Counted from the stretch's first letter, positions 29,935 to 41,332 are shown. The stretch: DNA of 64,000 nt from Paracoccaceae bacterium (GCA_021296235.1 JAGWAS010000006.1:22075-86074), one strand, 5' to 3'. Numbers and translations are program-made. Notes: generated by a model from the sequence alone, not told the origin.

Positions 29935-31503
29935 TCACGCCACTTCCGAAACCTGATTGGGGGCTGTTTTGGAGCGCCGGTAGAGCAAATTGTTGAGGGC
30001 GTTCACATATGCTTTGGCCGAGGCTAGGATTGTGTCGGTGTCGTTGGACTGGCCCACCACGATTCGGCCGTTTTCCTCCAGCCTGACGCTGACTGTTGCC
30101 TGTGCGTCGGTTCCTTCGGTTACTGCCTGGACATGATACAACAGCAGTTTTGCATCATGTGCAAACACCTTGTTGACGGCATTGAATGCCGCATCGACCG
30201 GGCCGTCGCCCTCTGACTCGACCTTATGCGAGACACCATCGACCAGTATGGTCAGTTCAGCGGTCTGAGGTGCAATTGAACCGCAAACGACGCGCAGGTG
30301 CTCAACCTTAAGATGCTCATCCACCGCCTCATTGGCACTGGACTGCATCAAGGCAATCAGATCCTCGTCAAATATCTCCTTTTTTTTGTCGGAAAGCGCC
30401 TTGAACTGAACAAACACGTCGTTGAGGCGGTTTTCGCCGACATCATAACCCAACTCCTCAAGCTTCTTCCGGAGCGCTGCCCTCCCGGAGTGCTTGCCCA
30501 TGACAAGATTTGTCGAAGCAAGCCCGACATCCTCCGGCCGCATGATTTCGTAGGTGCCGGCATGCTTGATCATTCCGTCCTGATGGATTCCGGATTCATG
30601 GGCAAATGCGTTCTTTCCGACGATTGCCTTGTTGTATTGAACCGGAAAGCCGGTTGCGTCGGCCACGGACCTTGATGCCTGCATGATTCGCTTGGTGTCG
30701 ACACCGGTCGCATACGGCATGATGTCATTGCGAACCCGCATCGCCATCACGATTTCCTCAAGCGCGGCATTTCCGGCGCGCTCGCCGAGGCCGTTGATTG
30801 TGCACTCAACCTGACGGGCGCCGGCGATGACGGCTGCCAGGGAATTTGCAACGGCCATGCCGAGGTCGTCGTGGCAGTGTGTTGACAGGGTAACACTGTC
30901 GATTCCCGGTACGCGCTCGCGCAGCATCCTTATGATTTCAGCGCTCTCTGACGGTGCGGTGTAGCCCACCGTATCGGGGATGTTGATGGTGGTTGCACCG
31001 GAGCGCATCGCCGTCTCAACGGTCCGGCACAGAAAATCATGTTCGGTGCGGGTGCCGTCTTCAGGTGACCACTGCACATCGTCGGTATATTTTCGGGCGT
31101 ATTCGACCGAGCGGGCGATTGCATCGATGACATCCTCCGATTGCATCTTCAGTTTGAACTTCATGTGCAGTGGGGATGTCGAGATAAAGGTATGAATGCG
31201 CGGCCGTTTCGCATCCTTCAATGCGGCCCCGGCACGATCAATGTCGGAGAGGGAAGAACGGGCAAGTCCGCAGACCGAAGCATTCCTGGTGCAGCGCGAT
31301 ATTTCCTGAACGGCCCTGAAGTCACCTTCCGAGGCGATCGGGAATCCGGCCTCAATAATGTCGACTCCCATTTCGTCCAGCAGGTTTGCGATTTCAATCT
31401 TTTCGTCGAGCGTCATGGTTGCACCCGGCGATTGTTCGCCGTCGCGCAACGTGGTGTCAAATATCAGAACCCGGTCCTGATTGTCGCTAAAAGCGTTTTC
31501 CAT
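29935..31503 (-). CDS. leuA: 2-isopropylmalate synthase
   Basis: VLIFDTTLRDGEQSPGATM; STHCHDDLGMAVANS; INGLGERAGNAALEE. Confidence 0.96.
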   Translation of the reverse strand: MENAFSDNQDRVLIFDTTLRDGEQSPGATMTLDEKIEIANLLDEMGVDIIEAGFPIASEGDFRAVQEISRCTRNASVCGLARSSLSDIDRAGAALKDAKRPRIHTFISTSPLHMKFKLKMQSEDVIDAIARSVEYARKYTDDVQWSPEDGTRTEHDFLCRTVETAMRSGATTINIPDTVGYTAPSESAEIIRMLRERVPGIDSVTLSTHCHDDLGMAVANSLAAVIAGARQVECTINGLGERAGNAALEEIVMAMRVRNDIMPYATGVDTKRIMQASRSVADATGFPVQYNKAIVGKNAFAHESGIHQDGMIKHAGTYEIMRPEDVGLASTNLVMGKHSGRAALRKKLEELGYDVGENRLNDVFVQFKALSDKKKEIFDEDLIALMQSSANEAVDEHLKVEHLRVVCGSIAPQTAELTILVDGVSHKVESEGDGPVDAAFNAVNKVFAHDAKLLLYHVQAVTEGTDAQATVSVRLEENGRIVVGQSNDTDTILASAKAYVNALNNLLYRRSKTAPNQVSEVA

Positions 31504-31562
31504 GAGAGCATCCGATTTGGCTTTTTGGTTTGATCCAGTTTGCCGGTGCGTTCCATTTTCCC

Positions 31563-31601
31563 CTGAGCCGGCGCACCGTCGCCGTGACGCTCAGAGGCCG
31601 G
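31563..31601 (-). promoter_or_regulatory. putative attenuator-like alternative hairpins in leuA leader
   Basis: CTGAGC(31589-31594)/GCTCAG(31563-31568) plus GCCG/CGGC stem; exclusive alternative pairing of CCGGC(31597-31601) with GCCGG(31568-31572); no U run. Confidence 0.45.
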
Positions 31602-31671
31602 AAAGGAGAAGTGTCAGATTGCCCCGACCCGATTCCGAAAACTCATTGAATCTGGAATAAGCCATAATCAT
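31591..31671 (-). CDS. putative Leu-rich leader peptide of leuA (MIMAYSRFNEFSESGRGNLTLLLSGL)
   Basis: 26-codon ORF ending CTG ACA CTT CTC CTT TCC GGC CTC TGA immediately before alternative hairpins and leuA. Confidence 0.6.
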   Translation of the reverse strand: MIMAYSRFNEFSESGRGNLTLLLSGL

Positions 31672-31774
31672 TATGAAAATAGTTTAGCACAATGGTTTCG
31701 TCAAAAAAGGCCATTGGTGTTTTTTGACGGCAAACTCCGGTTGTCTGCCCAGAAGTGTTGCAAATTGGTCAGCA

Positions 31775-33256
31775 TCACTCTGTCGTGGGCGATCCACCAT
31801 CGCCGAGCAGTTGGCCTCGGTGGAACTCGACTTGGGAAACGTTGCCATTGGACTGGCGTGCAATTCCGTTTCCGTGTGGCAGGCCGTCAGCCCAATCACC
31901 TTCATAGCTGTATCCGTTCGGATACACAGCTTTGCCCTTGCCGGATCGGACCCCATTGGTGAACTGACCCTCGAACATTGTGCCGTCATTGTACCTTTCG
32001 ACACCGGTCCCGTGTTTTTTCCCTTCCATCCAGTCGCCTTCATAGCTGTATCCGTCAGGCCCGATGAATCGTCCGACACCGTGGAAGATGAAATCGCGAA
32101 GTTCGCCCGAATACGTTGATCCGTCGGGGAACCAGATCTCGCTCTGCCCTTCAATCCGTCCATTTGACCAATTGCCCCGATAAACAGCACCATCGCTCGT
32201 GGTCAATGCGCCGGCGCCATGAGGTGCCGTTCCCGAAATCCGCCCCGAATAGACATCCCCATCGGCATAGGTGATTGTTCCCTGGCCGTCCAGAACTCCA
32301 AGATTCCAATCGCCTTCAACGATCGTGCCGCCGGATGAGGTGTATCGTCCGGCACCGTGGCGCTTCCCGAACTCGAAACCGCCTTCATGGACATCTCCGT
32401 TCGCATAGGTCAACCTCCCGCTGCCGTGGGTTTTGCCGTCCAACCATTCACCCTCGTAGATTGGGCCATCGACCGCCTCAAGTGCGCCGTGCCCGTGCGG
32501 AACTCCATTCTTGACCCCACCGCGAAAGACAGAACCGCCGGCAAGTTTGATTGTGGCATTTCCGTGCAGTTCACCTGCGACCCACTCGCCTACGATGATG
32601 GTTCCGTCCGGCAACGTTTGACTTCCCTTTCCATGTCGCTGCCCATTTTGAAACATGCCGGAATGAACGGTTCCGTCAGGAGCGGTCAGCGAGCCGGCGC
32701 CATGCGCTGCGCCATTTGCAAATTGCCCCCGGTAAACAGTGCCGTCCGGCAATACCTCCGCACCTGCCCCGTTCAGGAGGCCACTCGACCAGTTTCCCTC
32801 CTGCCGGCGGCCATCGGGGTGAACGAACACGCCGCTGCCATTCCTCTCGCCATCGTCGAACTGGCCAGTATAGACGGAGCCATCCACGAAGCTGTACGAC
32901 CCAAGGCCACTGATGCGGTCCTCTTGCCATTGCCCTTCGTAAATCTCGCCGTTCTCAAATGTCATCGTGCCGATGCCGTGTTTCAGGCCCGAATCGAATT
33001 GGCCCGAATACACCGATCCGTCCGGATACTTCACCAAAGCTTCGCCGTGCTGTTTGCCGGACCTCCAGCCTCCATCGTAGACATAGCCGTTGCGGAGACG
33101 CAGCAGCCCATTGCCGTGGCGTTGGCCGTCCCGCAAATCCCCGGAGTAGGTTGTTCCGTTCTGCTTGACGGCGTTTTCGCCGGAATGCGCACTCATGCCC
33201 GCCAATGTGAGGAGAATGGCCGGAATGGTGGCGGCGATAAAGACCTTGGTGGACAT
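31775..33256 (-). CDS. secreted MORN-repeat protein (20 tandem 23-aa repeats)
   Basis: Signal-peptide-like MSTKVFIAATIPAILLTLAGMSAHS then uninterrupted DGxxYxGxWxxGxxHGxGxxxxx repeats; ORF opens at 33454 but this extension overlaps nadE. Confidence 0.88.
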   Translation of the reverse strand: MSTKVFIAATIPAILLTLAGMSAHSGENAVKQNGTTYSGDLRDGQRHGNGLLRLRNGYVYDGGWRSGKQHGEALVKYPDGSVYSGQFDSGLKHGIGTMTFENGEIYEGQWQEDRISGLGSYSFVDGSVYTGQFDDGERNGSGVFVHPDGRRQEGNWSSGLLNGAGAEVLPDGTVYRGQFANGAAHGAGSLTAPDGTVHSGMFQNGQRHGKGSQTLPDGTIIVGEWVAGELHGNATIKLAGGSVFRGGVKNGVPHGHGALEAVDGPIYEGEWLDGKTHGSGRLTYANGDVHEGGFEFGKRHGAGRYTSSGGTIVEGDWNLGVLDGQGTITYADGDVYSGRISGTAPHGAGALTTSDGAVYRGNWSNGRIEGQSEIWFPDGSTYSGELRDFIFHGVGRFIGPDGYSYEGDWMEGKKHGTGVERYNDGTMFEGQFTNGVRSGKGKAVYPNGYSYEGDWADGLPHGNGIARQSNGNVSQVEFHRGQLLGDGGSPTTE

Positions 33257-33335
33257 CAGGTTTCTGTTCCTTGCCGAAAGCGCGCCATGTATAAGCAAAT
33301 AGGTTCGCCGTGTCTGCAAAAGTTGAAGAAGCCCC

Positions 33336-35009
33336 GTGTCTGAGATCTTTCGGCTCATCCTTGCCCAAGAAAATGCGACGGTCGGTGATCTGACCGGAAA
33401 TGCCGCCAAGGTCATTCGTCTCCACCGGGACCCGGTTTGCCGAACAGCAGACATGTTGGCTTTCCCGGAAATGTTCCTTTCCGGCTATCCAGTTCAGGAC
33501 CTTGTTCTTAAACGGGCTTTTGTCGAAGGCTGCCGCAACGCGCTGAACCAAGTGATGGATGCCTGTGCCGATGGCCCTGCGGTCGGGGTTGGTGCGCCCT
33601 GCATTGTGGATGGCAAGCTCCACAACGCCTATTTTGTTCTTCACCAGGGGCAGGTTGCCGCCAGGATCCTGAAGCATTGCCTCCCCAACAGCGAAGTGTT
33701 TGACGAGAAAAGGCAGTTTTCGGCGGGACCGATCTGCGGACCCTTTCGGATCGGACCGGTTCGAATCGGAACCCCGATCTGCGAAGACGCATGGAGTCCG
33801 GACGTTGCGGAAACGTTGGCTGAATCGGGCGCACAGATAATCATCGTTCCCAACGGCTCGCCGTACCATCGAGGCAAGATGGACATCCGGTTTTCGCACA
33901 TGGTGGCGCGGGTCGTGGAAACCGGATTGCCGCTGGCATACCTCAATCTTGTTGGTGGTCAGGATGACCTGATTTTCGATGGCGGGTCTTTCGTTCTTAA
34001 CCCCGGCGGAGCCTTGGCATTGCAGATGCCGCCATTTGACAGAACCGTGCAGCTTGTCGAATTCAAAAGCGGCAGCGATGGCTGGACGGCTGTTCCAGGC
34101 TCATGTGCAAAACATGGGGATGAGTGGGAGAGCGATTATCGGGCGATGGTCGAGTCGATTCGGGACTATGCGGCAAAGAGCGGGTTTTCCTCGGCGCTGA
34201 TTGGTCTTTCGGGTGGAGTCGACAGCGCATTGGTTGCAACCATCGCCGTCGATGCCATCGGCCCCGGCAATGTCCGCTGTGTCATGTTGCCATCAGGTTT
34301 CACATCGCGCGAATCGTTGGAGGACGCAGGCGAAGCGGCGGATCTTCTCGGTTGCCGGTTGGATCGGATTGGGATCGGCGATCTTCAGGGCATGGCGGAG
34401 AGGACATTGGCCCCATTGTTTGAGGGACACGAACGCGGAACCGCGGAGGAGAACATCCAATCGCGCCTTCGGGGATTGCTGCTCATGGCGATTTCCAACA
34501 AGTTCGGAGAATTGCTGCTGACGACCGGGAACAAGTCGGAAGCTGCGGTTGGATATGCCACGATTTATGGCGACATGGCCGGGGGGTACAACCCGATAAA
34601 GGACCTGTACAAGACGAGGGTGTTTGCGACCTGCAGGTGGCGAAATGAAAATCACCGGAACTGGATGCATGGTCCGCTTGGCAAGTGCGTGCCGGACCGC
34701 ATTCTGACGAAGCCGCCTTCAGCGGAACTCAGGCCTGATCAAAAGGATATTGACAGTCTGCCGCCCTATGAATCCCTTGACGGCATTCTTGAACAATTGA
34801 TCGACAATGACCTTTCGGTTGATGAGGTGGTTTCGAATGGATTTGACCCGGAGACGGTAACGCAGGTGGAACAGCTGATCTATGCTTCCGAACACAAGAG
34901 GTTTCAGTCTGCACCGGGGGTTCGGCTGACCGGACGTGCACTTTGGCTTGACCGCCGCTATCCAATCGTAAATCACTGGCGGGATACCGCCGGGCAGAAA
35001 AAGGGGTGA
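33336..35009 (+). CDS. nadE: glutamine-dependent NAD+ synthetase
   Basis: Nitrilase-type domain (GTPICEDAWSP) plus LIGLSGGVDSALVATI and LLTTGNKSEAAVGYATIYGDMAGGYNPIKDLYKT. Confidence 0.94.
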   Translation: MSEIFRLILAQENATVGDLTGNAAKVIRLHRDPVCRTADMLAFPEMFLSGYPVQDLVLKRAFVEGCRNALNQVMDACADGPAVGVGAPCIVDGKLHNAYFVLHQGQVAARILKHCLPNSEVFDEKRQFSAGPICGPFRIGPVRIGTPICEDAWSPDVAETLAESGAQIIIVPNGSPYHRGKMDIRFSHMVARVVETGLPLAYLNLVGGQDDLIFDGGSFVLNPGGALALQMPPFDRTVQLVEFKSGSDGWTAVPGSCAKHGDEWESDYRAMVESIRDYAAKSGFSSALIGLSGGVDSALVATIAVDAIGPGNVRCVMLPSGFTSRESLEDAGEAADLLGCRLDRIGIGDLQGMAERTLAPLFEGHERGTAEENIQSRLRGLLLMAISNKFGELLLTTGNKSEAAVGYATIYGDMAGGYNPIKDLYKTRVFATCRWRNENHRNWMHGPLGKCVPDRILTKPPSAELRPDQKDIDSLPPYESLDGILEQLIDNDLSVDEVVSNGFDPETVTQVEQLIYASEHKRFQSAPGVRLTGRALWLDRRYPIVNHWRDTAGQKKG

Positions 35010-35164
35010 AGGAGGATGTTGACGGAAGCATCCATCTTGGGCGCCAATTGCCCTTCAACCCCTCCACAGCCAACGATCCAAATGGAGATGGTTCCCATGG
35101 CATGCTTTCCAAAAGTGCCGAAAAAGGCGAATTCCGGCTTCCTTGGGTCGGGCAAGGGCCCAGC

Positions 35165-36481
35165 ATGACAACAACCAGGTTTGCGCCTTCGCCAACAGGG
35201 CATCTCCACATTGGGAATCTCCGGACGGCCCTGTTCAATTTCCTGATATCCCGGAAATCAGGCGGAACGTTCATACTTCGTCTTGACGATACCGATCCTG
35301 AGCGGTCTCGCCCAGAGTTTGCTGATTCGATTAGGTTTGACCTTGATTGGCTTGGGCTTCATTGGGACCGCATCGAAAGGCAATCCGACAGGTTGGAGCT
35401 CTATGCCGAAGCAGCAGATCGCCTGCGGCAGAGCGGCAGGCTCTATGAGTGTTTTGAAACCCCGGAGGAGCTATCGCTGAAGCGGCGGGTGCAACTGCGT
35501 GCCGGCAAGGCGCCTGTCTACGACCGGGAAGGTCTTTTCCTGACAAAAGAACAAAGGGATGAACTTGGAGCCGTTCGACCTGGATATTGGCGGTTTCGCT
35601 TGGATCGGGAACGCATCGAATGGGATGACGGCATTCAGGGACGAATCTCGATTGACGCTGCAAGCGTATCGGATCCCGTGTTGGTCAGGGCCGATGGCCA
35701 GTTCCTCTATACGCATGCGTCGGTGGTGGACGATATTGACATGGGGATCAGCAACATCGTCAGGGGTGCAGATCACATCACCAACACGGCGACACAAATC
35801 CAGATAATGCGACAGTTGGGGGCTGAACCTCCCATTTTTGCCCACCATTCGATGTTAACCGGAAAGGATGGCGGCCCGCTGGCCAAGCGCACAGGTTCCC
35901 ACAGCGTCCGTGGATTGCGGCAGGCTGGAATCGAGCCGATGACGATCCTCTCGATGTTGGCGTCCGTCGGAACGTCCGATCCGCCAAGATTCGTGCCCGA
36001 GCCGGAAGAACTCGCCGGGTTGTTTGATCTCGCGGCATTCAGCGCGGCGCCGGCCAGGATTGATGACGGGGATTTCCGGGCGTTCAACGCGAAGGTCCTT
36101 GCATCCAGCCCGTTCGAATTCGCCGCTGAAGCGGTTTCGGAATTGGACGTGCCGCCGAATCTTGCGCACAGGTTCTGGGAGACGACTCGGGAGAACATCT
36201 CGACGATGGCCGAGTTGCGGGATTGGTGGTCCATATTCCGGGACGGTGCGGATTCGGTTGTGGAGCCGGCGGACAGTGAGTTTGTCCGCCTTGCATTGGA
36301 CATGCTTCCGGAACCTCCCTACGGCGCGGACACTTGGAAATCTTGGACCGGACTTGTTAGTGAGCGGACGGGGCGCAGGGGCAAGTCGCTATTCATGCCA
36401 CTGCGGCTGGCATTGACCGGACGGCGGTCGGGCCCTGACATGTCGAACGTCATGCAGCTTGTCCAAGTTGTGAGACGATAG
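35165..36481 (+). CDS. gltX: glutamate--tRNA ligase
   Basis: TRFAPSPTGHLHIGNLRTALFNFL; LRLDDTDPERS; in-frame extension to 35006 unlikely. Confidence 0.93.
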   Translation: MTTTRFAPSPTGHLHIGNLRTALFNFLISRKSGGTFILRLDDTDPERSRPEFADSIRFDLDWLGLHWDRIERQSDRLELYAEAADRLRQSGRLYECFETPEELSLKRRVQLRAGKAPVYDREGLFLTKEQRDELGAVRPGYWRFRLDRERIEWDDGIQGRISIDAASVSDPVLVRADGQFLYTHASVVDDIDMGISNIVRGADHITNTATQIQIMRQLGAEPPIFAHHSMLTGKDGGPLAKRTGSHSVRGLRQAGIEPMTILSMLASVGTSDPPRFVPEPEELAGLFDLAAFSAAPARIDDGDFRAFNAKVLASSPFEFAAEAVSELDVPPNLAHRFWETTRENISTMAELRDWWSIFRDGADSVVEPADSEFVRLALDMLPEPPYGADTWKSWTGLVSERTGRRGKSLFMPLRLALTGRRSGPDMSNVMQLVQVVRR

Positions 36482-36641
36482 TGTCTGCGGCACGTCCATT
36501 TGTGTCTCTTCGGCCCGTCTCAGGCAGGTCGGATCAATTGGGTGGAAAGTTCGAACGGTTGAGTGGATGACTGTACTTTGCAATGTTCAGGCTTATGCCA
36601 CCGTTGGTCCGGCTTACCCCATGGGATGACAATTGCCGGAA

Positions 36642-37814
36642 ATGACAAACATTCCAGAAAGCAATCTTTGCTGCACACCGCTTCACCGTCAGCATTTGGC
36701 ATTGGGCGCAAAAATGGTTCCATTCGCCGGCTACGAATTGCCGGTTCAGTATCGCACCGGAATAATCGGCGAGCACCTGCACACGAGAAAATCGGCAGGA
36801 TTGTTCGATGTCAGCCACATGGGGCAAATATTGCTTTGGCCGAACTCAGGCAATCCCGCCGATGCCGCACTTGAGCTTGAGAAACTGGTTCCCGCCGACA
36901 TCGCCGGATTGAGGGACGGAAGGCAGCGCTATGGTCTGTTTACGGATGCTGGCGGCGGTATCCTTGACGATTTCATTGTCGCAAGAAGGGGCAACCACTT
37001 TCTTCTGATTGTCAATGCGTCCCGCAAGGCGCAGGATTTCGAACGGCTACAGGACTATGTCGGCCAGTGCTGCAGGCTTCAGATGCTGGAGGACAGGGCA
37101 CTGATTGCGCTGCAGGGGCCAGAGTCCGGATCCGTTCTTGAAAAACTCGTTCCGGGGGCCGCCGACTTGAATTTCATGGAATCACGTGACTTCATGTTCC
37201 AAGGCTCGGCGCTGTGGATTTCGCGGTCGGGATACACTGGCGAAGACGGATTTGAGATATCTGTTCCCGCCGATGTCTCGGAAGGACTCTTCTCCGATCT
37301 CCTGGAGCAGAAGGCCGTGCAGCCGGCAGGACTTGGCTCAAGGGATTCACTCAGGCTGGAGGCAGGACTTTGCCTCCATGGAAGCGACATTGATGATTCC
37401 ACAAGCCCGGTCGAGGCAGCGCTTGAATGGGCCATTCCCGACGTGCGGCGAATCGGTGGCCGAAGGGCGGGCGGGTTTCCCGGAGACGCACGAGTGCTTT
37501 CTGAGCTGGCGGATGGTGCAGGTCGCCGTCGGGTTGGAATTCGGCCGGAAGGAAAGGCACCGATGCGCCACGGGACGGTGGTTCATGCGGATCAGGAGGG
37601 CAGAAGACGGATCGGATTGGTTACATCTGGCGGCTATGGGCCGTCAGTGGGCGGTCCGGTCTCAATGGGCTATGTCGAGATCGAGTTTGCGATTTCCGGA
37701 ACTCTGGTGTTCTGCGAGGTCAGAGGGCGAATGCTGCCAGCCAAGGTTCATTCCATGCCCTTCATCGAACATCGATACAACAGAATGAGGAGACCGGATC
37801 GTGAAGTTCACTGA
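36642..37814 (+). CDS. gcvT: glycine cleavage system aminomethyltransferase (T protein)
   Basis: [26 protein letters not shown]; followed by gcvH and gcvP. Confidence 0.94.
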   Translation: MTNIPESNLCCTPLHRQHLALGAKMVPFAGYELPVQYRTGIIGEHLHTRKSAGLFDVSHMGQILLWPNSGNPADAALELEKLVPADIAGLRDGRQRYGLFTDAGGGILDDFIVARRGNHFLLIVNASRKAQDFERLQDYVGQCCRLQMLEDRALIALQGPESGSVLEKLVPGAADLNFMESRDFMFQGSALWISRSGYTGEDGFEISVPADVSEGLFSDLLEQKAVQPAGLGSRDSLRLEAGLCLHGSDIDDSTSPVEAALEWAIPDVRRIGGRRAGGFPGDARVLSELADGAGRRRVGIRPEGKAPMRHGTVVHADQEGRRRIGLVTSGGYGPSVGGPVSMGYVEIEFAISGTLVFCEVRGRMLPAKVHSMPFIEHRYNRMRRPDREVH

Positions 37815-38160
37815 AGATCATGAATGGGTGGATTTGGACGGGGCAGTGATTACCGTTGGAATAACTGAATTTGCGGTGGAGCAGCTTGGTGACATAGTTT
37901 TTGTGGAACTTCCTGAGCAAGGAAGTGAAGTTGAGGCCGGCGAGGATGTCGCAGTCGTTGAAAGTGTCAAGGCTGCATCGGATGTTTTCGCCCCTGCATC
38001 CGGCTCCATCACCGAAGTCAATGAGGCCATTGCGGACAATCCTTCCCTTGTGAATGAAGATCCGCTCGGAAACGGTTGGTTTTTCAAGATAAAGCTTGAT
38101 GATCCCGACGTTTGCAACAACTTCCTGGATGAGGAGGGTTATCGGGCATTGACCCAGTAG
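37801..38160 (+). CDS. gcvH: glycine cleavage system H protein
   Basis: [12 protein letters not shown]; lipoyl-Lys motif [19 protein letters not shown]. Confidence 0.96.
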   Translation: MKFTEDHEWVDLDGAVITVGITEFAVEQLGDIVFVELPEQGSEVEAGEDVAVVESVKAASDVFAPASGSITEVNEAIADNPSLVNEDPLGNGWFFKIKLDDPDVCNNFLDEEGYRALTQ

Positions 38161-38177
38161 CAAAACGGAATCGGCAA

Positions 38178-41000
38178 ATGACAAATTCGGACCAAACCTA
38201 CAATCCCGACGACTTCGCAAACCTTCGTCACATTGGCCCATCGAGACGGGAATTGTCGGACATGTTGCGGGAGGTGGGGTTTGGATCTGAGGAGGAACTG
38301 GTCCGATTGGCACTTCCCGAATGCATCAATCCGGGGCGGTTCGACAGCCTTGGTGATCCGTTGACGGAGCAACAGACACTGGATCTGATCAGGGCAACAG
38401 CTGCCAGGAACAGGCAATTCATCTCACTGATCGGCATGGGGTACCATCGCACGGCCACTCCACCGGTCATTCTCCGCAACATTCTTGAAAATCCTGCTTG
38501 GTATACGGCCTATACTCCGTATCAACCGGAAATCAGCCAGGGGCGACTCGAGGTATTGCTGAATTTCCAAACAATGGTTTGCGATCTGACCGGCATGGAG
38601 GTGGCGAACGCCTCGCTGCTTGACGAGGCCACGGCGGGCGCCGAGGCCATGGCGATGGCCCGGCGACTGTCACGCTCGAAATCTCCGGCGTTTTTTGTCG
38701 ACAGAAATTGTCATCCGCAGACAATCGCCGTCATTCGCACACGTGCCCACTCGCTCGGAATTGAACTTGATGTCGGTTGCCCAATGAGCGACCTGCGCAC
38801 CGATGGCGTATTCGGTGCACTGTTTCAATCACCCGGAACTGATGGCAGGGTCTTTGATTTCACCGACTTGGTATCGCAGCTGCACGAAGCGAAGGCGATC
38901 GCTGCAGTGGCAACCGACCTTCTTGCTCTCGCAATACTTAAGGAACCGGGCGCAATGGGTGCCGACATCGCAGTTGGATCAACCCAAAGGTTCGGCGTTC
39001 CTCTGGGCTACGGTGGACCGCATGCCGGCTTCATATCAACCAGGGATGCCTACAAGCGCGACCTGCCCGGTCGCATAGTCGGCATTTCCGTGGACAGCTG
39101 CGGCAGGGAGGCCTACCGGCTGGCGCTACAAACCAGGGAACAGCATATCCGCAGGCAGAAGGCGAAATCGAACATCTGCACGGCGCAGGTGTTGCCGGCG
39201 GTGATGGCGGGGCTCTACGCCGTATTCCATGGGGCCGATGGCATAAGGGCGATCGCGCTGCGGGTGCATCACCAAGCCGTGGCCTTGAAGAAGGTGCTTC
39301 GTGAGGCGGGTATTGCGGTCGGGTCGGGACCCCATTTCGATACGCTGACTGTTCATGTCGGAACAGAGCAGAGGAATATCTTGGCAGCTGCAATGGGGGC
39401 CGGGATCAACTTCAGGAAGATTGGCGACGACCGCATCGGTATTGCCCTTGATGAATTGGTGGACAGTCGATTGCTGACCGCCATTGCCGACGCATTCGGC
39501 ATCTCGGCTGACTTCACCCGGATCCATCTTGACTGTTCACTTCCGGATGATCTGCGGCGGAAATCTGATTACCTTCAGCACGGGGCATTTCATCACAATC
39601 GATCTGAGACGGCGATGTTGCGCTACATGCGCAGGTTGGCCGACAAGGACCTGGCGCTTGACAGAACAATGATCCCGCTCGGGTCCTGCACCATGAAACT
39701 CAATGCAACCACGGAAATGATTCCGGCAACATGGCCGGAATTCGGACAGATTCATCCCTACGTCCCGCCTGATCAGGCAGAGGGATACAGCCGCATGATC
39801 AGTGACCTGGAAAGCAAACTTTGCGAACTCACCGGCTTTGACGCAATTTCGATGCAGCCGAATTCCGGGGCTCAGGGTGAGTTTGCGGGTCTCATGGCAA
39901 TTCGCGCCCATCACAAGCACAACGGGGACAACCGGCGCACGGTGTGCCTGATTCCGAAATCGGCACATGGGACCAATGCGGCTTCGGCGCAGATGGCCGG
40001 AATGAAGGTGGTCGAAATCGGTACAATGGAAGACGGAACCGTTGACGTGGATGATTTGCTGAATCAAGCCGGCAAGGCGGGTGATGCATTGGCGGCAACG
40101 ATGATAACGTACCCGTCAACGCACGGTGTGTTCGAGGACACCATTCGGGACGTAACCAAAATCACGCACCAATTTGGTGGCCAAGTCTATTATGACGGCG
40201 CAAATCTCAATGCGTTGGTCGGAATTGCAAGACCGGGAGATCTCGGGGCGGATGTCGGCCACCTGAATTTGCACAAGACCTTCTGCATTCCGCATGGTGG
40301 CGGCGGACCCGGCATGGGGCCGATTGGAGTGAAGGCGCATTTGGCTCGGTTCCTTCCGGGCGATCCAATCTCGGCGGATTGCAGCAGTGCAATTTCCGCC
40401 ACCATGCACGGATCTGCGTCGATCTTGCCCGTTTCCTGGGCCTACATGCTTCTAATGGGCGGGGACGGGCTGGCCAGGGCAACACGAATTGCCATAGTCA
40501 ACGCCAACTACATCGCCCACAGACTTAGGAAAAAATACGAGATCTGCTATTCCGGCAACGGTGGGCTGGTTGCCCATGAGTGCATCATTGACGTTCGCAC
40601 GGCCGTTGAGGGCACTGGGTTGACAGTCGATGACGTAGCCAAGCGCCTGATTGATTGCGGGTTTCACCCGCCGACGATGAGTTGGCCGGTTGCAGGCACA
40701 CTGATGGTGGAACCAACAGAATCTGAACCCAAGGAAGAACTCGACAGATTTTGCGATTCCATGCTCGGCATCATGGAGGAAATCGACGCCGTAAGGGAGG
40801 GCAGGGTGCCTCCTGACAACAACGCTCTGGTGAATGCGCCGCACACGTTGGAGGATCTAACCGGAGATTGGCAGAGGCCATATTGCCGGGAGCGGGCGTT
40901 CTTTCCGCCCGGTTGCCTCAGGGAGTTCAAGTATTGGCCCCCGGTCAATCGGATTGACAATGTCTGGGGCGACAGGAACTTTTTCGGAATTCGCCGCTGA
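38178..41000 (+). CDS. gcvP: glycine dehydrogenase (decarboxylating), full-length P protein
   Basis: 940 aa; [37 protein letters not shown] site. Confidence 0.97.
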   Translation: MTNSDQTYNPDDFANLRHIGPSRRELSDMLREVGFGSEEELVRLALPECINPGRFDSLGDPLTEQQTLDLIRATAARNRQFISLIGMGYHRTATPPVILRNILENPAWYTAYTPYQPEISQGRLEVLLNFQTMVCDLTGMEVANASLLDEATAGAEAMAMARRLSRSKSPAFFVDRNCHPQTIAVIRTRAHSLGIELDVGCPMSDLRTDGVFGALFQSPGTDGRVFDFTDLVSQLHEAKAIAAVATDLLALAILKEPGAMGADIAVGSTQRFGVPLGYGGPHAGFISTRDAYKRDLPGRIVGISVDSCGREAYRLALQTREQHIRRQKAKSNICTAQVLPAVMAGLYAVFHGADGIRAIALRVHHQAVALKKVLREAGIAVGSGPHFDTLTVHVGTEQRNILAAAMGAGINFRKIGDDRIGIALDELVDSRLLTAIADAFGISADFTRIHLDCSLPDDLRRKSDYLQHGAFHHNRSETAMLRYMRRLADKDLALDRTMIPLGSCTMKLNATTEMIPATWPEFGQIHPYVPPDQAEGYSRMISDLESKLCELTGFDAISMQPNSGAQGEFAGLMAIRAHHKHNGDNRRTVCLIPKSAHGTNAASAQMAGMKVVEIGTMEDGTVDVDDLLNQAGKAGDALAATMITYPSTHGVFEDTIRDVTKITHQFGGQVYYDGANLNALVGIARPGDLGADVGHLNLHKTFCIPHGGGGPGMGPIGVKAHLARFLPGDPISADCSSAISATMHGSASILPVSWAYMLLMGGDGLARATRIAIVNANYIAHRLRKKYEICYSGNGGLVAHECIIDVRTAVEGTGLTVDDVAKRLIDCGFHPPTMSWPVAGTLMVEPTESEPKEELDRFCDSMLGIMEEIDAVREGRVPPDNNALVNAPHTLEDLTGDWQRPYCRERAFFPPGCLREFKYWPPVNRIDNVWGDRNFFGIRR

Positions 41001-41080
41001 GGGCAAAACTGCCCGGTCTCAGGGAATTCGGATGCCAGCTTGACAGATGCGCAAGCAGCCTGCAAATAAATCTGCACAGT

Positions 41081-41156
<76 letters not shown>

Positions 41157-41332
41157 TCCAAACTTACGGCATGAGGCAACTGGCCGGGTGTTTCTTTGCC
41201 CGCGCATGCGATTTTCGAACGGAGTTTTGCCCAAATACTTCTGCAAAACGGGCCACTGCATGTGGTGGATGGTGGCGGTCTTGGCCGCTTACCGCTCGGC
41301 AAGCCGGGTTGGTTCGAGGTGGCGGCGGAGTT

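Noticed and set aside
32357-33343. 328-aa plus-strand ORF
   Set aside because: Antisense of the MORN repeat gene; its openness follows from the 69-bp repeat period.
36482-36641. Possible glycine riboswitch upstream of gcvT (contains GTCTCAGGCAGG)
   Set aside because: Only a short CTCAGGC match; conserved aptamer core and tandem arrangement not found by eye.
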